Under the pieces are notes generated by a model that was not told where the DNA came from, searched no databases, and was given only the letters and a program-made list of their open reading frames with translations. From a virus, in IMG/VR virus record IMGVR_UViG_3300042310_000502, positions 1 to 25,775 of that record: a stretch of 25,775 nt of DNA, one strand, 5' to 3'. Each line of letters starts with the position of its first letter. Position 1 is the first letter of the stretch. The translations under genes were made by a program, and so were the position numbers. This document shows positions 7,168 through 15,227 of the stretch, piece after piece.

Positions 7168-8208
7168 ATGGCACTTTTCCCTAAAGCAGGTGCCGTCACC
7201 CTGCTAGACTTTGCGAAGTCAATCGACCCTGACGGCAAAACCTCTACTGTTGTTGAACTGTTGAACCAAACAAACGAAATCCTTACGGATATGGTATTTG
7301 TAGAGGGCAACCTTCCTACCGGCCACCGCACCACAATCCGCACTGGATTGCCCACCGCTATCTGGCGGCAGCTTTACGCTGGTGTTCCTGCTTCCAAATC
7401 TGTTAGGGCGCAAGTCGATGACGTGTGCGGCATGTTGGAAACCAGAGCAGAGATCGATAAAGACATCGCTGATCTGAATGGCAACACCTCTGAATACCGC
7501 CTAAGCGAAGCACAAGCGTTCTTGGAAGCTATGAACCAAGTGTTTTGCCAAACTTTGTGGTACGGTAACTCCGCGATCAACGCAGAACGCTTTACAGGTT
7601 TTGCCCCCCGCTATTCTTCCTTGTCCGCGGGCAACAGCACCAACATTATCGACGCCGGTGGCACTGGTTCTAACAACACTTCGGTGTGGTTGATTGTGTG
7701 GGGTAAAAACTCCGTGACTGGTATATTCCCTAAAGGGTCTAAAGCTGGGCTTACCCATGAAGACTTGGGGGTGATCGATGCTTTTGACGCGAGCAACAAC
7801 CGCTACCGGGCGTATGCTGACCGTTGGCAGTGGAAAGGTGCAATCTCATTGCGGGATTGGCGCTATGTCGTGCGCATCGCTAATATCAATGTCACGGATT
7901 TGGCCGCGCAAACAGGTACCCAACTTCCTACCGCTGCAACCGCGCTAATAAAAGTGATGATCCGCGCGATGGCGCGTATCCCTTCGATGAATATGGGCAC
8001 CGCTGTGTTCTACGCCAACCGTACAGTCAAAGAATACTTGGCGATTGCGGCTTTGGATAAGTCCAACAGCGTGCTTAGCATCCAAGACGCGATCAACCAG
8101 TTCGGCGCAGTTGGGCCAGGCTCTGTCAACAACGGAACAGTTAGGTTTCAAGGGATTCCGGTCCGCACCAGCGATCAGCTCCTGAACACCGAAGCCCGTG
8201 TGGTCTAA
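7168..8208 (+). CDS. Major capsid protein (Bbp17-like)
   Basis: This is the shell protein of the head. The 346-aa sequence matches the capsid family of BPP-1-like podophages: an N-terminus MALFPKAGAVTLLDFAKS, then VVELLNQTNEILTDMVFVEG, LPTGHRTTIRTGLP and WRQLYAGVPASKS (about residues 28-82). The centre holds SEAQAFLEAMNQ and WYGNS, and the C-terminal part holds IPVRTSDQLLNTEARVV. These strings are typical of an HK97-fold capsid protein that is not proteolytically processed at the N-terminus. A strong AAGGA site precedes the ATG. The scaffold gene lies 11 bases upstream and the cement gene 26 bases downstream. Confidence 0.95.
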   Translation: MALFPKAGAVTLLDFAKSIDPDGKTSTVVELLNQTNEILTDMVFVEGNLPTGHRTTIRTGLPTAIWRQLYAGVPASKSVRAQVDDVCGMLETRAEIDKDIADLNGNTSEYRLSEAQAFLEAMNQVFCQTLWYGNSAINAERFTGFAPRYSSLSAGNSTNIIDAGGTGSNNTSVWLIVWGKNSVTGIFPKGSKAGLTHEDLGVIDAFDASNNRYRAYADRWQWKGAISLRDWRYVVRIANINVTDLAAQTGTQLPTAATALIKVMIRAMARIPSMNMGTAVFYANRTVKEYLAIAALDKSNSVLSIQDAINQFGAVGPGSVNNGTVRFQGIPVRTSDQLLNTEARVV

Positions 8209-8234
8209 TCCAAGAACTTTGAAAGGAAACTAAA

Positions 8235-8669
8235 ATGGCATATATTGACAGCCAAGAAGTGTTCTCTGTAGCACAAGCAGTAACCGCCATTGGCGATACT
8301 GTATCCACCAACCAACTTGATACTTTGGCCGCCCACGACCAAGGTATTGGGCAAAATGTGACGGTAATTGTGAAGGTCCACACGACTTTCACTTCGGCGG
8401 GCGCGCCCACTGTGCAGGCCGTCCTGCAAACCTCCGCCGATAACTCCACTTGGGTAGATGCAGCGATCGGGCCTGCGTTTGCTCTAGCTGCGCTAACGGC
8501 GGGGACAACCATCTACAGCCAAGAACTACCCAACGGAGTGCTCAGGCGCTACATACGTGTTGCGTACAGGGTCGCTACTGCGGTGTACACTGCGGGAGCG
8601 TTTGATGCCTTTATTGTTAAAGACCCTCAAGTGTACCAATTTGGTGCCTCTGGGTTTGTAGTTCTTTAA
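8235..8669 (+). CDS. Capsid cement protein, Bbp16-like
   Basis: This 144-aa protein probably binds the outside of the capsid and locks it, as Bbp16 does in phage BPP-1, where it is a jellyroll cement protein. The sequence starts MAYIDSQEVFSVAQAVTAIG and has the family layout: NVTVIVKVHTTFTSAG, VQAVLQTSADNSTWVDAA, a stretch with YSQELPNG, then RYIRVAYRV and a C-terminal strand with AGAFDAFIVKD. AAAGGA lies upstream of the ATG. Immediate downstream position to the capsid gene is the standard place for this protein. A high-copy virion component is expected. Confidence 0.87.
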   Translation: MAYIDSQEVFSVAQAVTAIGDTVSTNQLDTLAAHDQGIGQNVTVIVKVHTTFTSAGAPTVQAVLQTSADNSTWVDAAIGPAFALAALTAGTTIYSQELPNGVLRRYIRVAYRVATAVYTAGAFDAFIVKDPQVYQFGASGFVVL

Positions 8670-8697
8670 TCTCTGGTCTTAGAAAGGTAACAATGTT

Positions 8698-9051
8698 ATG
8701 GCTAAACATTCCCAAACCGCTACGGAGTTGGAACAGCTGACCCCAGAAGACGTGCTAGACGTGGAAGCACGCATCACGGCAGCGGTAGCCGCCGCTAAAG
8801 CGCAGGCGCTAAACGAAGCGCTAGCTTTAGCGGGGGTCAACACCTCCCCTCCCGCCCCGACTACGGGCATCTATGCCACCAATCCTGTGGTGGCAAAAAT
8901 GGCGCGGGAACAATCCCCTAAAAAGCGGGTTGTCGCTTTGACGGCGGGCTACTACGGCGAGCAACTTCGTGAAGAAGGTGACATCTTCGAGGTGCCCGAA
9001 GACGAAGTAAGTTCTTGGTTTGTAAACCATGATGGGCAGGGACTTTTCTAA
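8698..9051 (+). CDS. Small phage structural-region protein
   Basis: The function is unknown. The 117-aa protein has an N-terminal helix rich in Ala, Glu and Gln (residues 1-46), a Pro/Thr linker, and a C-terminal segment RVVALTAGYYGEQLREEGD then IFEVPEDEVSSWF. The latter 'V.A...GYYG..R..GD.F.VP' pattern occurs in many small phage proteins between the capsid and tail genes and is probably a small SH3-like beta domain. AGAAAGG lies upstream of the ATG at 8698; an earlier ATG at 8693 is out of frame. It is the last gene before the terminator at 9077. Confidence 0.8.
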   Translation: MAKHSQTATELEQLTPEDVLDVEARITAAVAAAKAQALNEALALAGVNTSPPAPTTGIYATNPVVAKMAREQSPKKRVVALTAGYYGEQLREEGDIFEVPEDEVSSWFVNHDGQGLF

Positions 9052-9076
9052 GACCTAAGCCTGTTGAAAAACCCTA

Positions 9077-9111
9077 AAGGGCGGTGGTGCAAGCCGCCGC
9101 CCTTATTTTTT
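9077..9111 (+). terminator. Intrinsic terminator after the head genes
   Basis: An 11-bp stem (AAGGGCGGTGG at 9077-9087 pairing with CCGCCGCCCTT at 9094-9104, one G-T pair) encloses a six-base loop and is followed by A and six T residues. This is a strong Rho-independent terminator. It lies 26 bases after the last head gene and 15 before the adaptor gene, with no room for a conventional promoter between, so partial read-through probably sets lower expression of the tail genes. Confidence 0.9.
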
Positions 9112-9125
9112 GAAAGTAGCGTTGC

Positions 9126-9800
9126 ATGGCCAGCGAAGTTGATATTTCCAATTTGGCGCTGTCGCACTTAGGGGATGATGCTACTGTGTCCAGCCTTAGC
9201 CCACCTGAAGGTTCGGCGCAGGCGCAACACTGCGCTACTTTCTATCCTATCGCCAGAGACAGCCTACTTGAGCAACATGACTGGGGATTTGCTACTCGCC
9301 GTGAAGCATTGGTGGAGTTGTCGATAACCGACCCTACTGGTGAGTGGCAGTTTGCTTACACGTTGCCCAACCTTTGTATCCGCCCGATCGAGATTCACCC
9401 GCCCGCTACGTTGGGTGCCACTACCCTCACAAGTTACCCAGGATCGACCTTGGCGGCGACCAACACTTTCCTGAACGCAGGGGCGGCCACAGATTTCACA
9501 GTGGAAACAGACGCGAGCGGCAATAAGATTCTGTGGACGAACCAAGAATCCGCCGCCCTTATGTTTTTGGCTAAGGTCTCCGACACCGGCCGTTTCTCCC
9601 CCCTGTTCACCGACACTTTGACTTGGTATCTGGCGGCGTATCTGGCGGGGCCGGTGCTAAAAGGTGACGTTGGCCGTGCGGAAGCGAAGGGGTGCATGGC
9701 CATAGCGATGCAACTCAAAGGCCAAGCGGTTGCCTCTGACGCCAACCAACGAAGCCGAACCAACGTCACACCCCCAGCGGATTGGATCGCAGGGCGATGA
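9126..9800 (+). CDS. Tail adaptor protein, T7 gp11-like (tail tubular protein A)
   Basis: This protein should form the ring joining portal and tail nozzle. The 224-aa length and sequence match the tail tubular protein A family: an N-terminal ISNLALSHLGDDATVSSL, then FYPIARDSLLEQHDWGFATR (about residues 40-59), YTLPNLCIRPIEI in the centre, and a C-terminal helical part with TWYLAAYLAGPVLKGD. GAAAG lies upstream of the ATG. The gene directly follows the terminator hairpin and its stop overlaps the next gene's ATG (ATGA, 9797-9800), so adaptor and nozzle are translationally coupled. Confidence 0.92.
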   Translation: MASEVDISNLALSHLGDDATVSSLSPPEGSAQAQHCATFYPIARDSLLEQHDWGFATRREALVELSITDPTGEWQFAYTLPNLCIRPIEIHPPATLGATTLTSYPGSTLAATNTFLNAGAATDFTVETDASGNKILWTNQESAALMFLAKVSDTGRFSPLFTDTLTWYLAAYLAGPVLKGDVGRAEAKGCMAIAMQLKGQAVASDANQRSRTNVTPPADWIAGR

Positions 9801-11980
9801 CCAACGTGCGCACCCTCTCTAGGTCTTTTGGTGGTGGTGAAGTCACGCCTGAATTTTTTGGTCGACTAGATGACAGTAAATACCAGACAGGGCTGGCGTT
9901 GTGCCGCAACTTCCTGATCCTACCCCACGGTCCTGCGGCCAATAGGCCGGGCACTACCTTCGTCAGAGAGGTTAAAGACAGCACCAAGCGCACCACGCTT
10001 ATCAACTTCACCTATTCGACCACACAAACCTTTGCGATCGAGATGGGCGCTGGGTGGTTTAGGTTCCACACCAACGGCGCGACCCTGCTCGCTGGCTCCC
10101 CTACCGCGTGGTCATCCGTGACGGCGTATGTTCTAGGGGATTTGGTAAGCTACCTAGGGGTCAACTACTATTGCGTTTTGGCGCACACCAACCAAACACC
10201 CCCCAATGCGACTTACTGGTACGCAATGACTGGGGCGCTGTATGAAATCCCCAACCCATATGTTGAAGCGGACCTGTTCGATATTCATTTCGTGCAGTCG
10301 GCGGATGTGGTCACTATCGTGCACCCCAACTACGCGGTCAGGGAACTGCGCCGTCTAGGGGCGGCAAACTGGCAACTGGTCGCAACATCCTTTGTGTCGA
10401 TACTAGCCGCGCCGACAGGGGTGACAGCTACCCCGACAGGGGCGGGGGCAACGTCTTATTCCTACAAAGTCGCGGCGGTGGACAACACAGGGCTAGAGGA
10501 GAGCCTATCAAGCGCGGCGGCCACCTGCACCAACAATCTACTCACCACGGGCAACTATAACACCATAGGTTTTGCTGCAGTGTCAGGGGCAATTCGGTAC
10601 AATGTGTACAAACAATCTAACGGGCTGTACGGGTACATCGGCCAGACGGATGCGTTGACCTTTAGAGACGACAACATTACCGCAGACTTGTCGAAAACCC
10701 CACCGATCGCCAACAACCCCTTCAACGCAGCGGGGGATTACCCTGGGGCGGTGAGTTATTTTGAGCAGCGCCGTACTTTTGGGGGCACAATCAACAAGCC
10801 CAGCAACATGTGGATGACCCGCAGCGGCACAGAGAGCAACCTTGCAAACGCAATCCCCACTAACGATAGTGATGCTATCAATTTCAAAGTGTTTGCGCGG
10901 GAAGCCAATACCATTCGGCATATCGTTCCTGTGCAGAGTTTGATCCTGCTGACCTCTTCTGCGGAATGGCGAGTAACTTCGGTCAACTCCGATGCGATCA
11001 CCCCCACCTCAATCTCTGTGCGCCCGATGTCCTATATCGGGGCGAACAATGTTCAACCGGTAATCGTCAACAACAACATCATCTACGCCGCCGCGCGAGG
11101 CGGCCACTGGCGGGAACTCGCGTACACCTCCAGCGCAATGGGGTCTTCAGGGTACGTGTCTTCGGACATATCCCTCCGTGCTCCGCATCTATTTGATGGG
11201 TACGATATAACCGCGCAGGCCTTCGCCAAAGCCCCTACCCCCATTGTGTGGGGCGTGTCCTCCAGCGGCAAGTTGCTAGGGCTAACCTACGTCCCTGAAC
11301 AACAGATTGGCGCGGTCCACCAACACGACACTGACGGGGTGTTCGAAGCTGTGACCGTGGTAGCTGAGGGCGCGGAAGATGCGGTGTACGTCATTGTGAA
11401 GCGCACCATTAACGGTTCGGTCAAGCGCTATGTTGAGCGGTTCGCCAGCCGCCGGTTCGCGTCACCTGCTGACAGTTTCTTTGTGGACTGTGGGGGCACG
11501 TACAACGGCGTTCCTGCCACCACCATATCAGGGCTAACTTGGTTGGAAGGGAAAACAGTCAACATCCTAGCGGACGGTGCGGTGCACCCCCAGCGCGTGG
11601 TCACTGGCGGCGCGATCACACTTGACCAAGCGGCGAGTAAGGTGCAGATTGGGCTACCAATCACCGCGGATTTGAAGCTCCTACCTTTGTCTTTCGAGAC
11701 TGAAGCTTACGGCCAAGGTCGGCAAAAGAACGTCAACAAGATATGGTTGCGGGTCAATGAATCGAGTGGCATCTCTGCAGGGCCGGCTTTCGACCGCCTC
11801 GTGCCCGCCAAATTGCGAACCACAGAACTTTACGGTACCCCTGTTGGGCTGCAGACCCGTGAAATTCCTATTGTTCTTAGCCCTGCGTGGGGGGACAGTG
11901 GAACTGTTTGCGTTCGTCAGGAAGACCCCTTACCACTCACGATCGTTTCGATGACCTTGGAGGTGGCAATTGGCTCTTAA
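9797..11980 (+). CDS. Tail nozzle or stabilisation protein
   Basis: This large protein probably forms the short tail tube tip below the adaptor. The 727-aa sequence has the family N-terminus LSRSFGGGEVTPEFFGRLDD, then YQTGLALCRNFLILPHGPAANRPG (split: YQTGLALCRNF, LPHGPAANRPG) and FTYSTTQTFAIEMG. Residues about 105-143 (SSVTAYVLGDLVSYLGVNYY and on) look like a CBM5/12-type carbohydrate-binding module, and about 204-292 look like a fibronectin type III domain (APTGVTATPTGAGATSYSYK). The second half has YFEQRRTFGG and MWMTRSGTESN. The ATG at 9797 overlaps the adaptor stop; an in-frame TTG at 9782 is less likely. Confidence 0.88.
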   Translation: MTNVRTLSRSFGGGEVTPEFFGRLDDSKYQTGLALCRNFLILPHGPAANRPGTTFVREVKDSTKRTTLINFTYSTTQTFAIEMGAGWFRFHTNGATLLAGSPTAWSSVTAYVLGDLVSYLGVNYYCVLAHTNQTPPNATYWYAMTGALYEIPNPYVEADLFDIHFVQSADVVTIVHPNYAVRELRRLGAANWQLVATSFVSILAAPTGVTATPTGAGATSYSYKVAAVDNTGLEESLSSAAATCTNNLLTTGNYNTIGFAAVSGAIRYNVYKQSNGLYGYIGQTDALTFRDDNITADLSKTPPIANNPFNAAGDYPGAVSYFEQRRTFGGTINKPSNMWMTRSGTESNLANAIPTNDSDAINFKVFAREANTIRHIVPVQSLILLTSSAEWRVTSVNSDAITPTSISVRPMSYIGANNVQPVIVNNNIIYAAARGGHWRELAYTSSAMGSSGYVSSDISLRAPHLFDGYDITAQAFAKAPTPIVWGVSSSGKLLGLTYVPEQQIGAVHQHDTDGVFEAVTVVAEGAEDAVYVIVKRTINGSVKRYVERFASRRFASPADSFFVDCGGTYNGVPATTISGLTWLEGKTVNILADGAVHPQRVVTGGAITLDQAASKVQIGLPITADLKLLPLSFETEAYGQGRQKNVNKIWLRVNESSGISAGPAFDRLVPAKLRTTELYGTPVGLQTREIPIVLSPAWGDSGTVCVRQEDPLPLTIVSMTLEVAIGS

Positions 11981-12446
11981 CATCCGGAAAATGGTGGCTT
12001 TCGATCTAGGCCAGGTGGTAGACTTGGTGGAAGCATTGACCGATGAAAGCCCTGTCTATAGAGGGAAAAGGTTCAACCGCAAACGTACAACAGACTTTGC
12101 GACCCACTTTTGTTTTGGCGGCGCCAACGCTTTCGGGTATGTGGCAGAGACAGAAGCAGAAGAGCTTGTGGGGTTTATCGCGGTGCACGTGGGGGATAGC
12201 CCAACTCATGATATTCGCGTGGCTAGGGAGGTGGGGCTTTTTGTGCGCCAAGCATATAGAGGAACCAGTGCAGCGGTGCGCATGATTAAAGCTGCAGAGC
12301 AAGAAGTTTTGCGTTATGATGCAGACGAGTTCTGGCTAGGGGTTAGCACAGGCATTGAGCCTGAAAAGACCACGCGCCTTTTCGAGAAACTTGGGTTTGA
12401 ACGCGCCAGTTGGGGTGTTATGAAAGAGGTGAAGAACAATGTGTGA
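11970..12446 (+). CDS. GNAT-like acetyltransferase in the virion cluster
   Basis: The 158-aa protein resembles GNAT N-acetyltransferases, which transfer the acetyl group of acetyl-CoA. Visible are a central strand ELVGFIAVHVG (about residues 65-75), EVGLFVRQAYRGTSAAVRMI (about 87-106, with the RxxGxxA acetyl-CoA loop pattern), and the C-terminal FEKLGFERASWG. The substrate is unknown; such genes are frequent at this place among podophage tail genes, and modification of a virion or host protein is possible. The start is a TTG at 11970 backed by a strong GGAGG six bases upstream, inside the nozzle gene; the first ATG (11991) has no comparable site. The end overlaps the next gene by eight bases. 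Confidence 0.8.
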   Translation: MALNIRKMVAFDLGQVVDLVEALTDESPVYRGKRFNRKRTTDFATHFCFGGANAFGYVAETEAEELVGFIAVHVGDSPTHDIRVAREVGLFVRQAYRGTSAAVRMIKAAEQEVLRYDADEFWLGVSTGIEPEKTTRLFEKLGFERASWGVMKEVKNNV

Positions 12447-12972
12447 TCCAGCTACCGCAATGATTGGCGTCCAAGCGGCGGGATCGGTGTTCAGCGCGAT
12501 GGGCGCGCGTAAGGCAGCTGCGGGGCAGAGAGGCGCCTTAAGAGCGCAAGCGGCACTGGACGACATCAACGCAAAAATATCTCTAATGAACGCCGAATCT
12601 GAACTGATCGCAGGGCAACGCGATGAGCAAAAGGTGCGGCTCAACACCGCGCAAGTCAAAGGCGCCCAGAAAGCCAGTTTCGCAGCTAGCGGCATCGCGC
12701 TTGACGGCGACCCAACTTCTACCGTCAACAACATTCTCACCACCACAGACACCATGGGCGAGATTGACGCCAACACCGTGGCCGCCAACGCCATCCGCAA
12801 TGCGTGGGGGTACCGCATTGAATCGGTCAACAACACCAACAGAGCGTTGCTGGCGAGAGCGGCAGCAAAAAGCATCAACCCAGATATGGTGATGGCCACC
12901 AGTTTGATAGGCTCTGCGTCTTCTCTAGCCAAGAATTATTACTCCCTCGACAAAGCAGGAGCGTTTGGCTAA
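12439..12972 (+). CDS. Internal virion protein, T7 gp14-like
   Basis: This 177-aa protein is likely a small ejection protein that inserts in the host outer membrane at infection, as gp14 does in T7. The sequence begins MCDPATAMIGVQAAGSVFSA (hydrophobic, Gly/Ala-rich) followed by a long Ala/Gln-rich helical region and the family string KGAQKASFAASGIALDGDP (about residues 74-92), then STVNNILTTTD. It lies directly upstream of the two larger internal proteins, as in podophage ejection modules. Its TAA stop shares its last base with the ATG of the next gene. Confidence 0.85.
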   Translation: MCDPATAMIGVQAAGSVFSAMGARKAAAGQRGALRAQAALDDINAKISLMNAESELIAGQRDEQKVRLNTAQVKGAQKASFAASGIALDGDPTSTVNNILTTTDTMGEIDANTVAANAIRNAWGYRIESVNNTNRALLARAAAKSINPDMVMATSLIGSASSLAKNYYSLDKAGAFG

Positions 12973-15227
12973 TGGCTGTTAAGGTTCCAAGCTATGATAA
13001 TTTCTCAACCCGACCTTCAGGGGGCGGCACGCCGGGCTTTAGCGACCCAGGCTTCGGCCGCGCGGCCTCTATCGCGGGCGAGCAACAGCAACGCCTTGGG
13101 CAAGCGGTAGAACGGGCGGCGGACACCGCGGTCAGCATAAAAGTTGACGCGCTGGACGAAGTCAATAAGGTGCGCGTTGCGGACGCGGTGAACCAAATGC
13201 GTGAACGCGCGATGCAACTCACCTACGATCCTAAAGATGGGTTCCTTAACCTCAAAGGCAACAACGCCTTAGAGCGGCCAGACGGTCGGGCGCTTCCTGA
13301 CGAATACGGCGGAAGGTTAGACGAAGCGATTGGTAGTATCTCTGGGGGATTAGGGAGCGAAGCCCAGCGGCGGGCGTTCATGGCGCAGGCCAGCAGCTTC
13401 AGGTCGAGCTTCACAGGTGACGTGCAGTCGCACATGCTTAAAGAATTTCGGAACTACAGCCAATCTGTGGCCGATGGGGATTTCAAACTCTCGATGCAGG
13501 AAGCTGAACTAAACTGGGATAACCCTGACAAAATCGATGCGGCTATCAACGGGGTCAAAGACCTTGAATCCGGCGTAAACTTTGGGGGCATCAAACAGTC
13601 GATCTACCAGAAAGCCAAGCTGACGGGAATGAGCGCCAGCGAAGCGCAAGCTGCCATGAACGAAGCGGAAAGTTCTGTTCACGCCAAAGTTGTGCAGTCT
13701 GCTCTGGTCAACAACAACCCTACCTACGCAACCGCGTACCTTGACAAGAACAAAGCCAACATGACGGCTTCGGATATTCTTAGGGTGCAAGGGCAGGTCA
13801 ATCAGAAAATGGACGCGCACCAAGCCATTACCGCTTCCAGCCAAGCAATGAAAGACTACAGCCCGGCGTTCAACCCTACCGACATGGACCGTCTCATCAA
13901 CATTGTGCAAGGCATGGAAAGCGGCGGCCGGCGGTTTGGCCAAGATGGTAAACCGCTTACCTCTTCCGCTGGGGCTAAGGGCGAGATGCAGGTCATGGAC
14001 ACCACCAATTTTAACCCTGGCTTTGGGGTAGAACCCGCTAAGGACGACAGCCTAGACGAACGGAAGCGCGTAGGCACGGATTACTTGACCGCAATGGTCA
14101 AACGTTATGGAGACGCGCCGAAAGCTTTGGCAGCGTACAATGCGGGGCCAGGTACCGTGGACAACGCGATCGCGGCGGCCGAGAAGGCGGGCAACCCTAA
14201 CGATTGGATGAACCACCTTAAAGAGTTTCAAAGCCCCGCCAGCAATACCGAAACATTAGCGTATGTGGATAAAGGCATGAAGAGTTTCGGAGCGGGCGCC
14301 GGCGCGGCCAAACTCCCCACAGAGGCAGAGTTTATCAACACCGCTGTCGAGAAATTAGGCCCCAACCCCCGTTTGGGAGCAGTGGAAGCTACCCGCACGC
14401 AAGCGGCAGCGCAGTACAAACTCATAGGAGAAGTGCACAAGCAACGTGGAGACGCGGCGCTTGAGGTCGCGCAACAGGAATTGATTGCCAATGGCGGCAA
14501 CTTCAACCTGCTCAAGCCTGAAACTGTTAGCAATCTCTCCCGTTATGCGCCCGCAAAATATGATGACGCGATGAAGTTCGCCAAAGCGATTTCGTCAGAC
14601 AATGTGGTGACCAACATGGCAGAGTATTCCTGGGCCGTTCAACGCCCAGCAGAATTGGCGGCGATGTCAGAGCCTATCTTCCAACAGTTTTTGCGAACGA
14701 ACTTCGACAAAGGCGATCAAGAAAAGATCATCACGCTGCGGGCGGGGTACCTCACAGGCACCAGTGACGACAGCCCCAAAGCGATCAACAATACTTTGGT
14801 CAACAGCACGCTTAACAATAGGCTGGAATCGTTGGGTATCAACCCCAACCCTAAGAAATCAGACGACCCAGACGGCGTGGAAACGGCGCGTATCGGCCAG
14901 ATTCAAAAATTTGTGAGGGATGAGATTTACGCCCAGCAACAAGCAATAGGGCGCAAGCTCGCGCCAAAAGAAGTGGAGACCGCCATCGACGCCATCTTTG
15001 CGAAATCAGTGAATATCCAGAAAACATTATTTGGCTACCAAGAATCAACTATATTGGGGGTTAAATTGGGGCAGAAAAACTTTAAGTTACTTGATATGAC
15101 TGTAGACGACATTCCTAAGGCGGATGTAGAAAACATCAAAAAGAAGTTCGCTGAACGAACCAATATCCCCCCTACGGACATGGATATTTTGAGATTTTAC
15201 CGTAAATGGAAGTTAGGTGATGGCTAA
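12972..15227 (+). CDS. Internal virion protein with lytic transglycosylase domain
   Basis: This 751-aa protein is probably ejected into the cell envelope and cuts peptidoglycan to let DNA pass. A soluble lytic transglycosylase (SLT) domain spans about residues 300-420: the catalytic Glu is in MESGG (E316), followed by SSAGAKGEMQVMDTT and the conserved ALAAYNAGPGTVDNAI (AYNAGPG at 388-394). The flanking parts (1-290 and 430-751) are helical, Ala/Asn/Gln-rich and resemble T7-type core proteins gp15/gp16 in composition. Its last eight bases overlap the megaprotein gene. It is the only peptidoglycan-degrading enzyme recognised in the window. Confidence 0.92.
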   Translation: MAVKVPSYDNFSTRPSGGGTPGFSDPGFGRAASIAGEQQQRLGQAVERAADTAVSIKVDALDEVNKVRVADAVNQMRERAMQLTYDPKDGFLNLKGNNALERPDGRALPDEYGGRLDEAIGSISGGLGSEAQRRAFMAQASSFRSSFTGDVQSHMLKEFRNYSQSVADGDFKLSMQEAELNWDNPDKIDAAINGVKDLESGVNFGGIKQSIYQKAKLTGMSASEAQAAMNEAESSVHAKVVQSALVNNNPTYATAYLDKNKANMTASDILRVQGQVNQKMDAHQAITASSQAMKDYSPAFNPTDMDRLINIVQGMESGGRRFGQDGKPLTSSAGAKGEMQVMDTTNFNPGFGVEPAKDDSLDERKRVGTDYLTAMVKRYGDAPKALAAYNAGPGTVDNAIAAAEKAGNPNDWMNHLKEFQSPASNTETLAYVDKGMKSFGAGAGAAKLPTEAEFINTAVEKLGPNPRLGAVEATRTQAAAQYKLIGEVHKQRGDAALEVAQQELIANGGNFNLLKPETVSNLSRYAPAKYDDAMKFAKAISSDNVVTNMAEYSWAVQRPAELAAMSEPIFQQFLRTNFDKGDQEKIITLRAGYLTGTSDDSPKAINNTLVNSTLNNRLESLGINPNPKKSDDPDGVETARIGQIQKFVRDEIYAQQQAIGRKLAPKEVETAIDAIFAKSVNIQKTLFGYQESTILGVKLGQKNFKLLDMTVDDIPKADVENIKKKFAERTNIPPTDMDILRFYRKWKLGDG

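Noticed and set aside
12336-12932. Minus-strand frame of 198 codons with hydrophobic stretches
   Set aside because: It is antisense to the GNAT-like and gp14-like genes; hydrophobicity comes from reading Ala/Asn/Ser-rich codons backwards.
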